Source: Eubacteriaceae bacterium (lineage in GTDB: Bacteria > Bacillota > Clostridia > Lachnospirales > Lachnospiraceae). From it: DNA of 64,000 nt. Every line of letters starts with the position of its first letter. Positions within the stretch are counted from its first letter, which is position 1. The translations under genes and the position numbers were made by a program. Of the stretch, positions 35,219 through 45,291 are shown in pieces. The DNA is taken from NCBI GenBank assembly GCA_902362455.1, contig CABIWJ010000005.1, positions 164,842 through 228,841 on the forward strand, read 5' to 3'. The notes below the pieces were generated by a model that saw nothing but the letters and a program-made list of their open reading frames with translations, did no database searches and was not told the origin of the DNA.

Positions 35219-35367
35219 TTAAAATATAGCTAAATATAAATTAAGAGAATTTAGCATAATTATTATAGTAATAAATCAGATATGGAAAGAAAATTTTAGA
35301 TATTGAAAAAACTTAAGTAACCAGAGATTTTAATATCTGACTACAAATTTGCAGGGAGGCGAATATT

Positions 35368-35640
35368 ATGCGTATTGATGCTTATAACCAGATATCACAG
35401 ATTTACCAGACGAATAACAAGTATAAGACACAGAAGACAACATCGGTATCAGCAAGAGATAAAGTAGAGATTTCTTCAATGGGCAAGGCTTATCAGACAG
35501 CTAAAAGTGCAGTAAATGAAGTTGCGGATGTAAGAGAAGATAAGATTGCTGATATTAAGTCAAGAATTGACAATGGAACATATAATGTAAGTGCAGAAAG
35601 CTTTGCAGACAAATTATTAGAAAAATATCAGGTATTATAG
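35368..35640 (+). CDS. flgM: Anti-sigma-28 factor FlgM
   Basis: 90 residues. MRIDAYNQISQIY at the start, DKVEISSMGKAYQTA in the middle and the C-terminal sigma-binding helices (VREDKIADIKSRIDNGTYNVSAE... contiguous with SFADKLLE) are the Firmicute FlgM pattern. It holds sigma-28 until export through the finished hook. Its own gene is read from a sigma-28 promoter, the usual feedback. GGGAGG precedes the ATG. Confidence 0.95.
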   Translation: MRIDAYNQISQIYQTNNKYKTQKTTSVSARDKVEISSMGKAYQTAKSAVNEVADVREDKIADIKSRIDNGTYNVSAESFADKLLEKYQVL

Positions 35641-35681
35641 ATTATAATTAGATAAATGCCTATAGATAAAGGAGAGATTCG

Positions 35682-36191
35682 GTGGCTAGTTTAATAGAAG
35701 AATTAATAGATACATTAGATTTAGAAAATAATGAATATACGGAGTTACTTGAACTCTCTAAACAAAAGACACCTATTATAATTAATGGTGAAATTGAAGC
35801 TTTAAATAATATAACTGCGAAAGAGCAGGAGCATACAGATAAGATTGCTGCTCTTGAGAATAAAAGAACACAGGTAGTAGAAGATATAGCTACTGTATTG
35901 AACATGGATGTTAAGACAATTACAGTAAAGAAGATTATAGATTTGTTAAATGGGCAGGAAAAAGAACAGAATGCATTAGCAGAGGTTCATGACAAATTAA
36001 AGATGACATTGAATGACATGGCGGTCATAAATGACATGAATAAGCAGTTGATTCAGGAGTCACTTGAGTTAGTTGATTTTGATATTAATTTTCTCAATAG
36101 TCTTAATCAGTATCCTGAGACAGCGAATTATAATAGAAATGCTTATAATGCATCAACTTATGCTAATTCTACATTTGATGCGAAGAACTAA
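35682..36191 (+). CDS. flgN: Flagellar export chaperone FlgN
   Basis: 169 residues, mostly helical (coiled segments about 1-130), with the FlgN pattern LIEELIDTLDLENNEYTELLEL and an Asn/Tyr-rich tail. It escorts FlgK and FlgL to the export gate. Start is GTG 35682 with GGAGAG eleven bases before. Directly upstream of flgK. Confidence 0.88.
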   Translation: MASLIEELIDTLDLENNEYTELLELSKQKTPIIINGEIEALNNITAKEQEHTDKIAALENKRTQVVEDIATVLNMDVKTITVKKIIDLLNGQEKEQNALAEVHDKLKMTLNDMAVINDMNKQLIQESLELVDFDINFLNSLNQYPETANYNRNAYNASTYANSTFDAKN

Positions 36192-36290
36192 CGTGTTAAT
36201 ATAATAACCTGCTTATGAATTTTATTAACGGATACTATAATATTCTAAGAGCAGATTGACAGCAAATATTGATAACAAATGGAGGAAGCC

Positions 36291-38042
36291 ATGGCAGGAA
36301 TGACAAGCATCTATGTCGGGGTGTCAGGATTGCAGTCAGCACAGACGGCATTAAATACTACGACACATAACCTGGCTAATGTATATACAAAAGGATATAC
36401 GAGACAGTTATCCTTTACAAGTGACAGAACATATAATAATATCGGAAAAAGTGCAACAAGCAGTATGCAGGTTGGTTTAGGTGTTGCGACATCAGTTACC
36501 AGCAGAGTAAGAGATATTCTTCTTGATGCTAAATATAGAAAAGAAACCGGACGACAGGGTTTCTATGATGCCAGATATGAGGCAGTATCTGAAATTGAGA
36601 CAATAATAGGAGAAACAGAAGGTGTAAAATTTCAGAATACATTAGAGGATTTATGGTCATCAATAAGTGAGATGGCGAAGACACCTGATAGCATTGTGTC
36701 AAGGTCGGAATTAGTTATGAATGCGGAGACATTTTTAAACAGGGCGAAAGGCATCTATGACGGACTCGTAGATTACCAGAAGAATTTAGACAGTAAAGTT
36801 CAGACAACAGTAGATAGGATTAATGAGTTAGGAGATAAGATTAATGCACTCAATTTAAAGATTTCAGGAATTGAGGCAGGAATTGAGAATGCGAATGATT
36901 TAAGAGATACAAGAGATTTATATTTAGATGAGTTATCTAAATATGTAAATATTTCATATGTGGAAGACGAGAGTCATTATGTATCAGTTAAGATTGAAGG
37001 AGTTCCGTTTGTTACAGAGGGCGGTGTGTTCCATATAGATACAATGAAATTAGACAGTGATAAAGGCTCTACATATTTATCATGTGTATGGCCATACCTT
37101 GATAATCAGGAAGTATTTAACTTAGAAGTAAAGATTTCCACATCAGAGAAGAATGATATAGGAAGCCTCAAAGGTTATCTTCTTGCAAGAGGCGATTTTG
37201 CAGCAAAATACACAGATATTCCGGAAGTAGCAGATTATGATGTATCTACACCGGACGGACTTAAGGATTATTTAGCAGCAGTAGATAAATATAATGCAAC
37301 AGTTGATTGCTGTGATGTGACTAAAGCACAGGCATTATTTGATAAGCTGGTAAATGGAATCGTAACAGCTATAAATGATGTGTTTAGTCCTACTACAGAT
37401 GAAGTACCTGATGGAGTTACGGAATATACAGATGCAAATGGTAATATTTACGATGCTACAAAGGTGAAGATTTTAGATATGACAACTTCTACAGGTGATG
37501 ATGGCAAGATGCCGCCTGAGGAGTTATTTTCAAGGGATTACACAGACAGATTCATAGAAGTAACAGGTAATGATGGTAATACATATTATGTCTATAATGA
37601 GCGTAATACATTTGGTTCGGAATCATTGTATACAATTTCTAATATAAATATGAACCAGACTATAATAGAGGACTATTCGAAATTACCATTTAAGACCTTA
37701 GAAGGTGACAATGACCTTGATAAAGGTAAGAAATTGGCTGAGACATGGGATAATAATAAGATGTGTCTTGACCCAAGTAATATGGCTAAACTTGATTTTA
37801 AAGCTTTCTATAAACAGTTTGTATATTCGATAGGTAACAAAGGTGATTTGTATAATTCAATGGCATCTAACCAGCTTACGACTACTAATGAGGTGGATAG
37901 CAAGAGGTCAGAGATTAATGGAGTTTCATCAGAAGATGAATTAGCTAATATGATTAAATTCCAAAGTGCATATAATGCATCATCAAGATATGTTTCAACA
38001 ATTGCAGATATGTTAGAGTATATTATCGAGAGATTAGGTTAG
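36291..38042 (+). CDS. flgK: Flagellar hook-associated protein 1 (FlgK), first copy
   Basis: 583 residues. N-terminus SIYVGVSGLQSAQTALNTTTHNLANVYTKGYTRQ and C-terminus ELANMIKFQSAYNASSRYVSTIADMLEYII are FlgK. It forms the hook-filament junction. ATG 36291 is chosen because GGAGG at 36281-36285 lies between it and the ATG at 36279. A second FlgK gene follows 16 bases later, so the junction may contain two different subunits. Confidence 0.95.
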   Translation: MAGMTSIYVGVSGLQSAQTALNTTTHNLANVYTKGYTRQLSFTSDRTYNNIGKSATSSMQVGLGVATSVTSRVRDILLDAKYRKETGRQGFYDARYEAVSEIETIIGETEGVKFQNTLEDLWSSISEMAKTPDSIVSRSELVMNAETFLNRAKGIYDGLVDYQKNLDSKVQTTVDRINELGDKINALNLKISGIEAGIENANDLRDTRDLYLDELSKYVNISYVEDESHYVSVKIEGVPFVTEGGVFHIDTMKLDSDKGSTYLSCVWPYLDNQEVFNLEVKISTSEKNDIGSLKGYLLARGDFAAKYTDIPEVADYDVSTPDGLKDYLAAVDKYNATVDCCDVTKAQALFDKLVNGIVTAINDVFSPTTDEVPDGVTEYTDANGNIYDATKVKILDMTTSTGDDGKMPPEELFSRDYTDRFIEVTGNDGNTYYVYNERNTFGSESLYTISNINMNQTIIEDYSKLPFKTLEGDNDLDKGKKLAETWDNNKMCLDPSNMAKLDFKAFYKQFVYSIGNKGDLYNSMASNQLTTTNEVDSKRSEINGVSSEDELANMIKFQSAYNASSRYVSTIADMLEYIIERLG

Positions 38043-38058
38043 GATAGGAGGCAGAACA

Positions 38059-39579
38059 ATGGCATCAACATTTTTTGGATTAAATATTGCGACATCAGGA
38101 ATAAGTGCTGCACAGGCAGGATTATCTACGACTATGCATAATGTTGCAAATGAGAATACAAAAGGGTATTCAAGACAGCAGGTTTCGCAGTCAGCAGCTA
38201 ATGCCATAAGATTTTACACCTCTTATGGAATGCTTGGCGCAGGAGTAGAAGTATCAAAGATATCCCAGGTAAGAGATTCTTACTATGATGATAAATACAG
38301 ATATAATCAGGCTAAAGTAGGGGAATATACATCCAAAGATACATATGCATTACAGATAGAGGATTATTTCAATGAGTTTGAAACTGATGGATTTATTGTA
38401 GAATATGAGAATCTTTTCGATACATTGAAGTCTATGCAGGGAAATCCGTCAGAATTGACATACAGAAATGAATTCTTAAGCAGCTGTCAGACAATAGCAG
38501 AATATTTCAATGACATACAGACTAAACTTACTAATCTTCAGCAGGAAACTAATACAGAAGTCAGTAACTTAGTAGACAGAATTAATACTATTTCGTCGCA
38601 GGTTGCATCACTTACGAAACAGATTAATACAGTAGAACTTACCGGTGCAGTCGCAAATGACTTAAGAGATAAACGTGAATTACTGCTTGACGAATTATCA
38701 GAGATAATACCTATTGAAGTGACAGAAAATATTGGCAAGAATGGTAATTCGGAATTCGATGTTAAGGTTCAGGGTGTGACACTGGTTGATACATATGACA
38801 GTATGCAGCTATATACAGTTGAAAGAGAGAATCCAAAGAATTCAATGGATTCACCGGGGCTTTACGACATATATTTCCAAGGTACAAAATTAGATGTGCA
38901 GGCAATGGGACTTTCAGGTTCGCTAAGAGCCGCACTTGATGTACGTGATGGTAATAACGGAACAATTGAAGAAGGCAATCCTGATTGTGAGGCTATTAAG
39001 TACAAAGGAATACCACATTATGTGAATAAGATTCAGGTATTTAAAAAGACAATAACTAATCTGTTTAATGACATACATCAGAAGAATACCAGAAAAGATG
39101 AAAATGGTAATGATGTACCTGCTAATTATAACTTATATGGTAATACTACAGAGAATTTACCGATATTCAAATTGTCAGACAATGGAGTGCTTACTGTTAA
39201 TCAGGAGTTAATAGATGATCCATCATTACTTGCAGCTTCAGAATATCCTATTAACGATGGTAAAGAAGATGCAGGACTTATAGATAAATTTATAGCACTT
39301 AAAGATAAACAGGCATTCAGCAATTATACGGCAAGTGATTTCTTGCAGAGTATAGTATCAGAAATCGCTGTAGATGTTAAGAAAGCACAGACATTTGAGA
39401 AGAACCATGCCAATATCCAGAAGAGCATAGAGAATCAGAAAATGTCAGTGTCAGGTGTCGATGGAGATGAGGAAAGTATGAACCTTGTTAAGTATCAGGA
39501 GGCATTCGAACTTTCGTCAAAAATGATATCGGTTATGCAGGAAATATATAATAAACTTATAAACGAAATGGGGGTATAG
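38059..39579 (+). CDS. flgK: Flagellar hook-associated protein 1 (FlgK), second copy
   Basis: 506 residues. Its ends (TFFGLNIATSGISAAQAGL; EESMNLVKYQEAFELSSKMISVMQEIYNKL in parts) are of FlgK type, but the middle domain is shorter than and unlike that of the gene just before. An old tandem duplication with divergence of the surface domain is the simplest reading. Its TAG stop overlaps the first base of repeat A3. Confidence 0.93.
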   Translation: MASTFFGLNIATSGISAAQAGLSTTMHNVANENTKGYSRQQVSQSAANAIRFYTSYGMLGAGVEVSKISQVRDSYYDDKYRYNQAKVGEYTSKDTYALQIEDYFNEFETDGFIVEYENLFDTLKSMQGNPSELTYRNEFLSSCQTIAEYFNDIQTKLTNLQQETNTEVSNLVDRINTISSQVASLTKQINTVELTGAVANDLRDKRELLLDELSEIIPIEVTENIGKNGNSEFDVKVQGVTLVDTYDSMQLYTVERENPKNSMDSPGLYDIYFQGTKLDVQAMGLSGSLRAALDVRDGNNGTIEEGNPDCEAIKYKGIPHYVNKIQVFKKTITNLFNDIHQKNTRKDENGNDVPANYNLYGNTTENLPIFKLSDNGVLTVNQELIDDPSLLAASEYPINDGKEDAGLIDKFIALKDKQAFSNYTASDFLQSIVSEIAVDVKKAQTFEKNHANIQKSIENQKMSVSGVDGDEESMNLVKYQEAFELSSKMISVMQEIYNKLINEMGV

Positions 39580-39726
39580 TGTGAATGAATTATGCTGATG
39601 CGCTAATTCATTCACACAGCTAATTGTATCGCGGGCGCTACAATTAGCCATATATGGCAGATAAGAAATTGCATACGCAATTTCTTATCGCCCATTCGCG
39701 ACAAGTCGCTCATAAATGAGGTTAAT
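39579..39726 (+). repeat. Structured intergenic repeat family A, copy A3 (intact, first of tandem)
   Basis: Stem 1 GTGTGAATGAATTA (39579-39592) with TAATTCATTCACAC (39604-39617), perfect 14 bp around TGCTGATGCGC; stem 2 GCTAATTGTA with TACAATTAGC (39619-39648), 10 bp; stem 3 GATAAGAAATTGC with GCAATTTCTTATC (39660-39689), 13 bp; stem 4 GCGAC AA GTCGC (39698-39709). Stem sequences differ from A2, yet pairing is kept. Ends GAGGTTAAT, directly followed by A4. Confidence 0.9.
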
Positions 39727-39867
39727 GTGAAATAATTGCACTGATGTGGCAATTATTCCACACAGCTAATTGTTCGCAGGCAAAACAATTAGTATATATC
39801 GCAGAACTGAATTTGAAATTCAGCTCGCGGTTCCTCTGGAATATATGCCTGCGGAATGGAGTAAGGT
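39727..39867 (+). repeat. Structured intergenic repeat family A, copy A4 (second of tandem)
   Basis: Stem 1 GTGAAATAATTGC (39727-39739) with GCAATTATTCCAC (39749-39761), one mismatch, loop with CTGATG; stem 2 CTAATTGT with ACAATTAG; stem 3 CTGAATTT with AAATTCAG; the last hairpin is changed. It ends at GGAGTAAGGT, the ribosome binding site of flgL. Confidence 0.85.
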
Positions 39868-41361
39868 ATGAGAATTACAAATGGAATTTTGATAAATAAT
39901 TCATTAAACAACATTAATAATAATAAAACTAATATGGATACCCTTAATACGCAGCTTGCATCTGAGAAGAAGATTCAGAGACCATCGGATGATCCTATAA
40001 TTGCAATCAGAGCATTAAGATTTCGCTCTACTTTATCAGAGATAAATCAGTATCTATCAAAGAATATACCTGATGCAGAGTCATGGATGACTGAGACTGA
40101 AAGAGCACTTGAGAATACTGTAAAGGTATTAAGTGATATAACAGAATATTGTAACCAGGCTGTTAACGGATATTATGATACAACTAATAAGAATACTATA
40201 GTAAGCCAGTTAAAAGCATACAGAGACCAGATATATAGTGATGCTAATGCAGATTGTGCCGGAAGGACAATTTTTACGGGATATAAAACTGATGGAACTC
40301 TTACATTTACAAGTGATAATGAAAAAAAGTATGAGATTACACAGAAATTTAATGATAGTGCAATTGGTACTGTGAATAAAGTATCTAACGGATTAGATAT
40401 TTCAGGAATAAATGATTCTACAATAGCAGGAACGGATATTTCAGCCATTAAATTGCCTACCCAGGTAACAGCTTATAGAATAAGACTTGGCTATGATAAG
40501 TTAGAAGCTGGCTCGGGTGCAGTTATAAATCTTACTGAGACAGGTGAGAGCATTACTACTGTTACTAAGACTTCTACAGACATCGGCTCATATGAACCTG
40601 GAGCAGGCGAAGCATATTATCTTGCAGATACAGGCGAATTGATTCTTGGTAAAGATGTATATAAGAAGCTGTCAGAGGCAAAAGCCGATTCAGAGGGTAA
40701 TAGTTTTAAGATAACCTACACCAAAAAAGGTTTTAATAAAGGTGAACTTGATCCAATTCAGTATTTCGACTGTGTAGACATGACAGATGATAATCCTGAT
40801 AACTGGGTAACATATACGAATAGAAAACAAGATATTAAATATGAGATTAATTTCAATCAGGACATAAAGATTAATACTCAGGGTAAAGAAGTATTTAATC
40901 AGGATATGACAAGAGACTTGGACGATATCATTGAAAGTGTTAACTATGCAATGAACGTCGAAGAGAAGAAGTCGAGAATAGAGAAAATGTATAATTCGGC
41001 TAAGGAAGGCAGCACAGAGCAGAAGAAATACAAAGAATTACTTGATCTATGTGACAGAGAATTAGATTTCGCAAAGAAGAATATGGAGAAAGCATTTACA
41101 TATGGATTAAGTGTGTTTAATAAACATCAGGATTCGGTCAGCTTAGCAGAGGCTGATGTAGGTGCCAGACTTAAACGATTAGAACTTAACGAAAGCAGAC
41201 TTTCAGATCAGCAGACAACAGTTAAGAAGCTGATGAGTACAAATGAAGAGATAAATGTTTCAAATATAGCAATTAAGATTAAAGAAGCAGAAAGCATTTA
41301 CGATGCATCACTTGCGGCAGCATCTATGGTAGTGCAGAAGAAGTTATTAGATTTCTTATAA
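39868..41361 (+). CDS. flgL: Flagellar hook-associated protein 3 (FlgL)
   Basis: 497 residues. N-terminal flagellin-like helices (MRITNGILINNSLNNINNNK; QLASEKKIQRPSDDPIIAIRALRFR) and C-terminal ANEEINVSNIAIKIKEAESIYDASLAA-type helix identify FlgL. It is longer than the 298-residue Bacillus protein because of an inserted central domain. Although it follows flgK in the usual order, 288 bases with two A-family elements separate them. Confidence 0.93.
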   Translation: MRITNGILINNSLNNINNNKTNMDTLNTQLASEKKIQRPSDDPIIAIRALRFRSTLSEINQYLSKNIPDAESWMTETERALENTVKVLSDITEYCNQAVNGYYDTTNKNTIVSQLKAYRDQIYSDANADCAGRTIFTGYKTDGTLTFTSDNEKKYEITQKFNDSAIGTVNKVSNGLDISGINDSTIAGTDISAIKLPTQVTAYRIRLGYDKLEAGSGAVINLTETGESITTVTKTSTDIGSYEPGAGEAYYLADTGELILGKDVYKKLSEAKADSEGNSFKITYTKKGFNKGELDPIQYFDCVDMTDDNPDNWVTYTNRKQDIKYEINFNQDIKINTQGKEVFNQDMTRDLDDIIESVNYAMNVEEKKSRIEKMYNSAKEGSTEQKKYKELLDLCDRELDFAKKNMEKAFTYGLSVFNKHQDSVSLAEADVGARLKRLELNESRLSDQQTTVKKLMSTNEEINVSNIAIKIKEAESIYDASLAAASMVVQKKLLDFL

Positions 41362-41385
41362 AATGTAATGGAGGCGTGACTATAT

Positions 41386-41853
41386 ATGAAAATCGAGACA
41401 AGATTATTTGGGAATATTGAAATAGATGTTAATAAAATTATTAATTTCAGCGATGGAATCATAGGATTCGAAGACTTAAAACAGTTTATGATAATGCATG
41501 ATGCAGAATCGGAGAAATCTAAGATATTATGGCTTCAGTCATTAGATGATGGAAACATTGCATTACCTGTGATTGACCCGCTTATGATTAAGGCGGATTA
41601 CAATCCTGTTGTTGAAGATGAGTTATTTAAAAATATTGGTGAATTAGTGGATGGAGAAATATTTGTACTTACTACACTTACAGTGCCGGCAGATATAACT
41701 AAGATAACCACTAATCTAAAAGCACCTATTGTAATTAATCCGGTCACTTTAAAGGGCTGCCAGATAATAGTGGATAATGATGATTATGTCGTTAGATACC
41801 CTATATATGATATATTAAAGTCATCAAAGGTGGCAGATAAGGAGGGCGAATAG
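41386..41853 (+). CDS. fliW: Flagellar assembly factor FliW
   Basis: 155 residues matching FliW (INFSDGIIGFEDLKQFMI, then PVIDPLMIKADYNP and the C-terminal GCQIIVDNDDYVVRYPI). FliW binds CsrA and frees flagellin mRNA; newly made flagellin displaces it. Its stop codon directly touches the csrA start, so the two are made together. Confidence 0.96.
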   Translation: MKIETRLFGNIEIDVNKIINFSDGIIGFEDLKQFMIMHDAESEKSKILWLQSLDDGNIALPVIDPLMIKADYNPVVEDELFKNIGELVDGEIFVLTTLTVPADITKITTNLKAPIVINPVTLKGCQIIVDNDDYVVRYPIYDILKSSKVADKEGE

Positions 41854-42072
41854 ATGCTTGCATTATCAAGGAAAAAAGACGAGGCAATTGTAATTAATAA
41901 TAATATAGAGATAACTGTATTAGAAGTGAAAGGTGACCATGTGAAACTTGGTATATCTGCACCAAAATCAGTGCCAATATATAGGAAAGAAGTGTATTTA
42001 CAGATACAGGAATCGAATAGGGAAGCAGCTGATGCATCAGCAGTAGAAGGATTAAAGAAATTATTTGAATAA
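41854..42072 (+). CDS. csrA: Translational regulator CsrA
   Basis: 72 residues: MLALSRKKDEAIVINNNIEITV, then GDHVKLGISAPKSVPIYRKEVY, the full CsrA fold (residues contiguous). It binds GGA-containing hairpins and blocks translation, chiefly of flagellin in Firmicutes. The extended C-terminal helix is in keeping with FliW-regulated CsrA. A likely target site is in the flagellin leader at 45933-45966. Confidence 0.97.
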   Translation: MLALSRKKDEAIVINNNIEITVLEVKGDHVKLGISAPKSVPIYRKEVYLQIQESNREAADASAVEGLKKLFE

Positions 42073-42145
42073 CTGTTAAATATTTATATAAAAATGTCGA
42101 TAGATAATGTAATAAAGAATGAATTTCACATGGAGGTGAATTGTT

Positions 42146-42574
42146 ATGGCAATTGAAGGCGTAACAGGTGCAGCAGCAACATATCAGGCAGCACCACAGA
42201 TAACAAAGGTAGAGAAGCCGGAAGCGGCTCGTACAGTTAGCGGCTTTTCAGGAGCCGAAGGATCTGTCAGCGAGATTAGTAAAGATACAAGGATAGTAGA
42301 GAATGCTAATAATTCATCATTAGATAGCAATACTGATGGTAAAGGCAGGCAGATGTCAGAAGAGACTATGAAACAGACGCTTAGTGATATTAATAAGAAG
42401 CTAAGTAATACGGAATGTGTATTCGGAGTGCATGAAGCAACTAATCGTGTAACTATACAGATAGTTGATAAAAACACTAAAGAAGTAATTAAAGAGATAC
42501 CGCCAGAGAAGACTTTGGACATGATTGCTAAAGTATGGGAATTAGCAGGTATCTTAGTAGATGAAAAGTTATAA
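42146..42574 (+). CDS. flaG: FlaG family flagellar protein
   Basis: 142 residues. The last 75 residues match FlaG (MKQTLSDINKKLSNTECVFGVHEATNRVTIQIVDKNTKEVIKEIPPEK in segments). The N-terminal half is low-complexity and variable. FlaG influences filament length in several species; placed before fliD as usual. Confidence 0.9.
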   Translation: MAIEGVTGAAATYQAAPQITKVEKPEAARTVSGFSGAEGSVSEISKDTRIVENANNSSLDSNTDGKGRQMSEETMKQTLSDINKKLSNTECVFGVHEATNRVTIQIVDKNTKEVIKEIPPEKTLDMIAKVWELAGILVDEKL

Positions 42575-42614
42575 ACTACATTATTAACTATTAGTAGTAG
42601 AAAAGAGGTAGAAT

Positions 42615-44852
42615 ATGGGCAGTAATGTATCTATATCAGGACTTGTTTCAAATCTTGACACCGATTCAATTGTTAGTGCGTTAGTATCAGCATATTCCAC
42701 AAAGAAAGATAAATATGTAAAGGCACAGACTAAACTTGAATGGAAGCAGGATGCGTGGAAAGAATTAAATACAAAGATATATAGTTTCTATAGTGGTACA
42801 TTGTCATCACTTAGATTTTCTAATGCATTTTCTAAGAAAGCATCATCTGTAGACAGTACAAAGGCTACAGTTAAGGCGAGTAGCGATGCTGTATCAGGTA
42901 CGCAGAAACTTAAGATTAAGCAACTTGCTAAATCAGGCTATCTGACAGGTGCAGTTGTTAAATCAAGTGACGGAAGTAATACAAAACTTACAGGCTCATC
43001 TAAGTTATCAGAACTTGGAATAGAAGATGGAAGCAGTATATCTGTTAAGGTTGGCAATACAGAGAAGACAATTACACTTAATGGAAGTGATAGTGTTAAT
43101 ACAGCAGTGGCAAGATTAAAAGAAGCAGGGCTTAATGCAAGCTTTGATGAGACTAACCAGAGATTCTTCGTAAGTTCCAAGACAAGTGGCTCTGAGGGAG
43201 AGTTCTCAATTATAGGCGCTAATTCATCAGGCTTAAAAGCACTTAGTGGTATGGGACTTAATTCAGTCACATCTGCAGATGTTGAATCATACAGATATTG
43301 GGCTGCACTTACAGATGATGATATAAGCAACTTTACAGACACAGATTATACTAAGCAGAAGACTGCATTGTATGATCTTACAGATGAAGTGTCTATGAAT
43401 AAACTCAAAGATACATTGAGATCTACACTTGAGAAGGCTAATGAGAGCAATGAGACTTTAGGCAAGGCTAATAAGTTAATCGATTATAAATTAGATGCAA
43501 TAAATGAAGTATCGGGCTTGTCATTAGAAGATAGAAGTGCACTTATCAGTAAAGCAGCTGAGAGAATGACAGAAATTTCATCAAAGAAAGAACTTACCGA
43601 TGAAGACAAGGCTGAGTTAGAAGAACTTCAGGCAAAACATGAGATATATGTTGCTTCTGCAAATGCTACATTTAATGTAGAAGCGGAGAAAAAGAAATAT
43701 GAAGATGAGAAAACAGAGAATCAGAAGATAATTGATGCAAATGTTGCGACTATAGATACAGCTAATAAGGCACTTGCTGATAATGACGGTTTTACAGCAT
43801 ATGTAAATGGTCTCAATGATGATATAACTAAGAAGAATGCAGAGTTAAAAGAGACAATATTAGATAATTACAATACTAAGAGAAGTAATGCTAAAGAATT
43901 TGTTAAGGCATATGACATTGTAAATGATGCAAATGCTGATAAGACAAGCGATGAATATAAGAATGCATTACAACTCATAGGTGATAATTCAGGTTCAGGA
44001 ACAGGTGCAGTCCGTATTCAGGGACAGGATGCTATTGTAGAATTAAATGGTGCTACATTTACATCTGCATCTAATAACTTCCAGATTAATGGATTGACTA
44101 TTACGGCAAACCAGTTAACAGGTGCTGATGAAGAAATATCTATCACAACAAATACAGATACACAAGGTATCTATGATATGATTAAAGGCTTCTTCACAGA
44201 ATATAATACACTTATCAAGGAAATGGATTCTTTATATAATGCAGATTCAGCTAAGGGTTATGAACCACTTACTGATGATGAGAAAGAAGCTATGACTGAT
44301 AAAGAAATAGAGAAATGGGAAGAAAAGATTAAGAAAGCATTATTAAGACGTGATGATACATTACAGTCTGTATCGGATTCTGTTAAGAATGCATTCCAGA
44401 AGAGTTATGAGATTAATGGAAAGAAGTATTCTTTATCTTCATTCGGTATAAAGACCGGAGGATATTTCACATCAGGCGATAACGAGAAATCAATATTCCA
44501 TATTGATGGTGATTCTAAAGATTCAACATCATCAGGTAATACAGACAAATTAATGGCAGCAATTGCTTCAGATCCTGATACAGTATGCGAGTTCTTCAAT
44601 AAACTTGCAGATGGTGTATATGCTGAATTGAGTAACAAGATGAAAGGTACTACACTTAGCAGTGCATATACAGTATATAATGACAAATCAATGAAGAACG
44701 AGTATAATGAATATACTAAGACTATAAAGAGCTGGGAAGAAAAGATAGAGTCATATGAAGAAAAATACAGAAAACAGTTTACAGCAATGGAAAAGGCATT
44801 AGCAACACTTAATTCTAACAGTTCTTCATTAACAGGTCTATTAGGTTCCTGA
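42615..44852 (+). CDS. fliD: Flagellar filament cap protein FliD (HAP2)
   Basis: 745 residues. N-terminal FliD domain (VSISGLVSNLDTDSIVSALV; QDAWKELNTKIYSF) and C-terminal domain (KSWEEKIESYEEKYRKQFTAMEKALATLNS in part) are clear. It is longer than the 498-residue Bacillus protein, with an acidic, coiled insertion at about 270-460. It caps the filament and helps flagellin assembly. Confidence 0.95.
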   Translation: MGSNVSISGLVSNLDTDSIVSALVSAYSTKKDKYVKAQTKLEWKQDAWKELNTKIYSFYSGTLSSLRFSNAFSKKASSVDSTKATVKASSDAVSGTQKLKIKQLAKSGYLTGAVVKSSDGSNTKLTGSSKLSELGIEDGSSISVKVGNTEKTITLNGSDSVNTAVARLKEAGLNASFDETNQRFFVSSKTSGSEGEFSIIGANSSGLKALSGMGLNSVTSADVESYRYWAALTDDDISNFTDTDYTKQKTALYDLTDEVSMNKLKDTLRSTLEKANESNETLGKANKLIDYKLDAINEVSGLSLEDRSALISKAAERMTEISSKKELTDEDKAELEELQAKHEIYVASANATFNVEAEKKKYEDEKTENQKIIDANVATIDTANKALADNDGFTAYVNGLNDDITKKNAELKETILDNYNTKRSNAKEFVKAYDIVNDANADKTSDEYKNALQLIGDNSGSGTGAVRIQGQDAIVELNGATFTSASNNFQINGLTITANQLTGADEEISITTNTDTQGIYDMIKGFFTEYNTLIKEMDSLYNADSAKGYEPLTDDEKEAMTDKEIEKWEEKIKKALLRRDDTLQSVSDSVKNAFQKSYEINGKKYSLSSFGIKTGGYFTSGDNEKSIFHIDGDSKDSTSSGNTDKLMAAIASDPDTVCEFFNKLADGVYAELSNKMKGTTLSSAYTVYNDKSMKNEYNEYTKTIKSWEEKIESYEEKYRKQFTAMEKALATLNSNSSSLTGLLGS

Positions 44853-44892
44853 TAGTTAATAATTTAGAGAAGGTTGAAAAGGAGAAGACAAG

Positions 44893-45264
44893 ATGTCATT
44901 TGGCAATCCATATGCTAATTATGCAAATACGAAGATACAGACAGCAACTCCTGCTCAGTTGACATTAATGCTTTATGACGGAGCTATTAAATTCTGTAAT
45001 CTGGCTATAAATGCAGTTGAAGAAGGACAGATAGAAATGGCTAATACTAATATTAAAAAAGTTGAGGCTATAATTGCAGAGTTTAGAGCGACACTTAATT
45101 TTAAATATCCTGTAGCAAAGGATTTCGATAACGTATACGAATACCTCGGAAGAAGACTCTTAGAAGCAAATTTGCACAAGGATAAGGAAATATTAGAAGA
45201 AGTGTTATCTCATCTGCGTGTTATGAGAGAAACATGGACAGAAGTTATGAAACAGAGCAAATAG
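44893..45264 (+). CDS. fliS: Flagellin export chaperone FliS
   Basis: 123 residues, all-helical, with the family start NPYANYANTKIQTATPAQLT and LMLYDGAIKFCNLAI. It binds the C-terminus of flagellin and prevents early assembly. In FliW/CsrA organisms it also takes part in homeostasis by holding flagellin. Confidence 0.96.
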   Translation: MSFGNPYANYANTKIQTATPAQLTLMLYDGAIKFCNLAINAVEEGQIEMANTNIKKVEAIIAEFRATLNFKYPVAKDFDNVYEYLGRRLLEANLHKDKEILEEVLSHLRVMRETWTEVMKQSK

Positions 45265-45291
45265 CAAAGAGAAGCGGGGTGATTAAACTTA

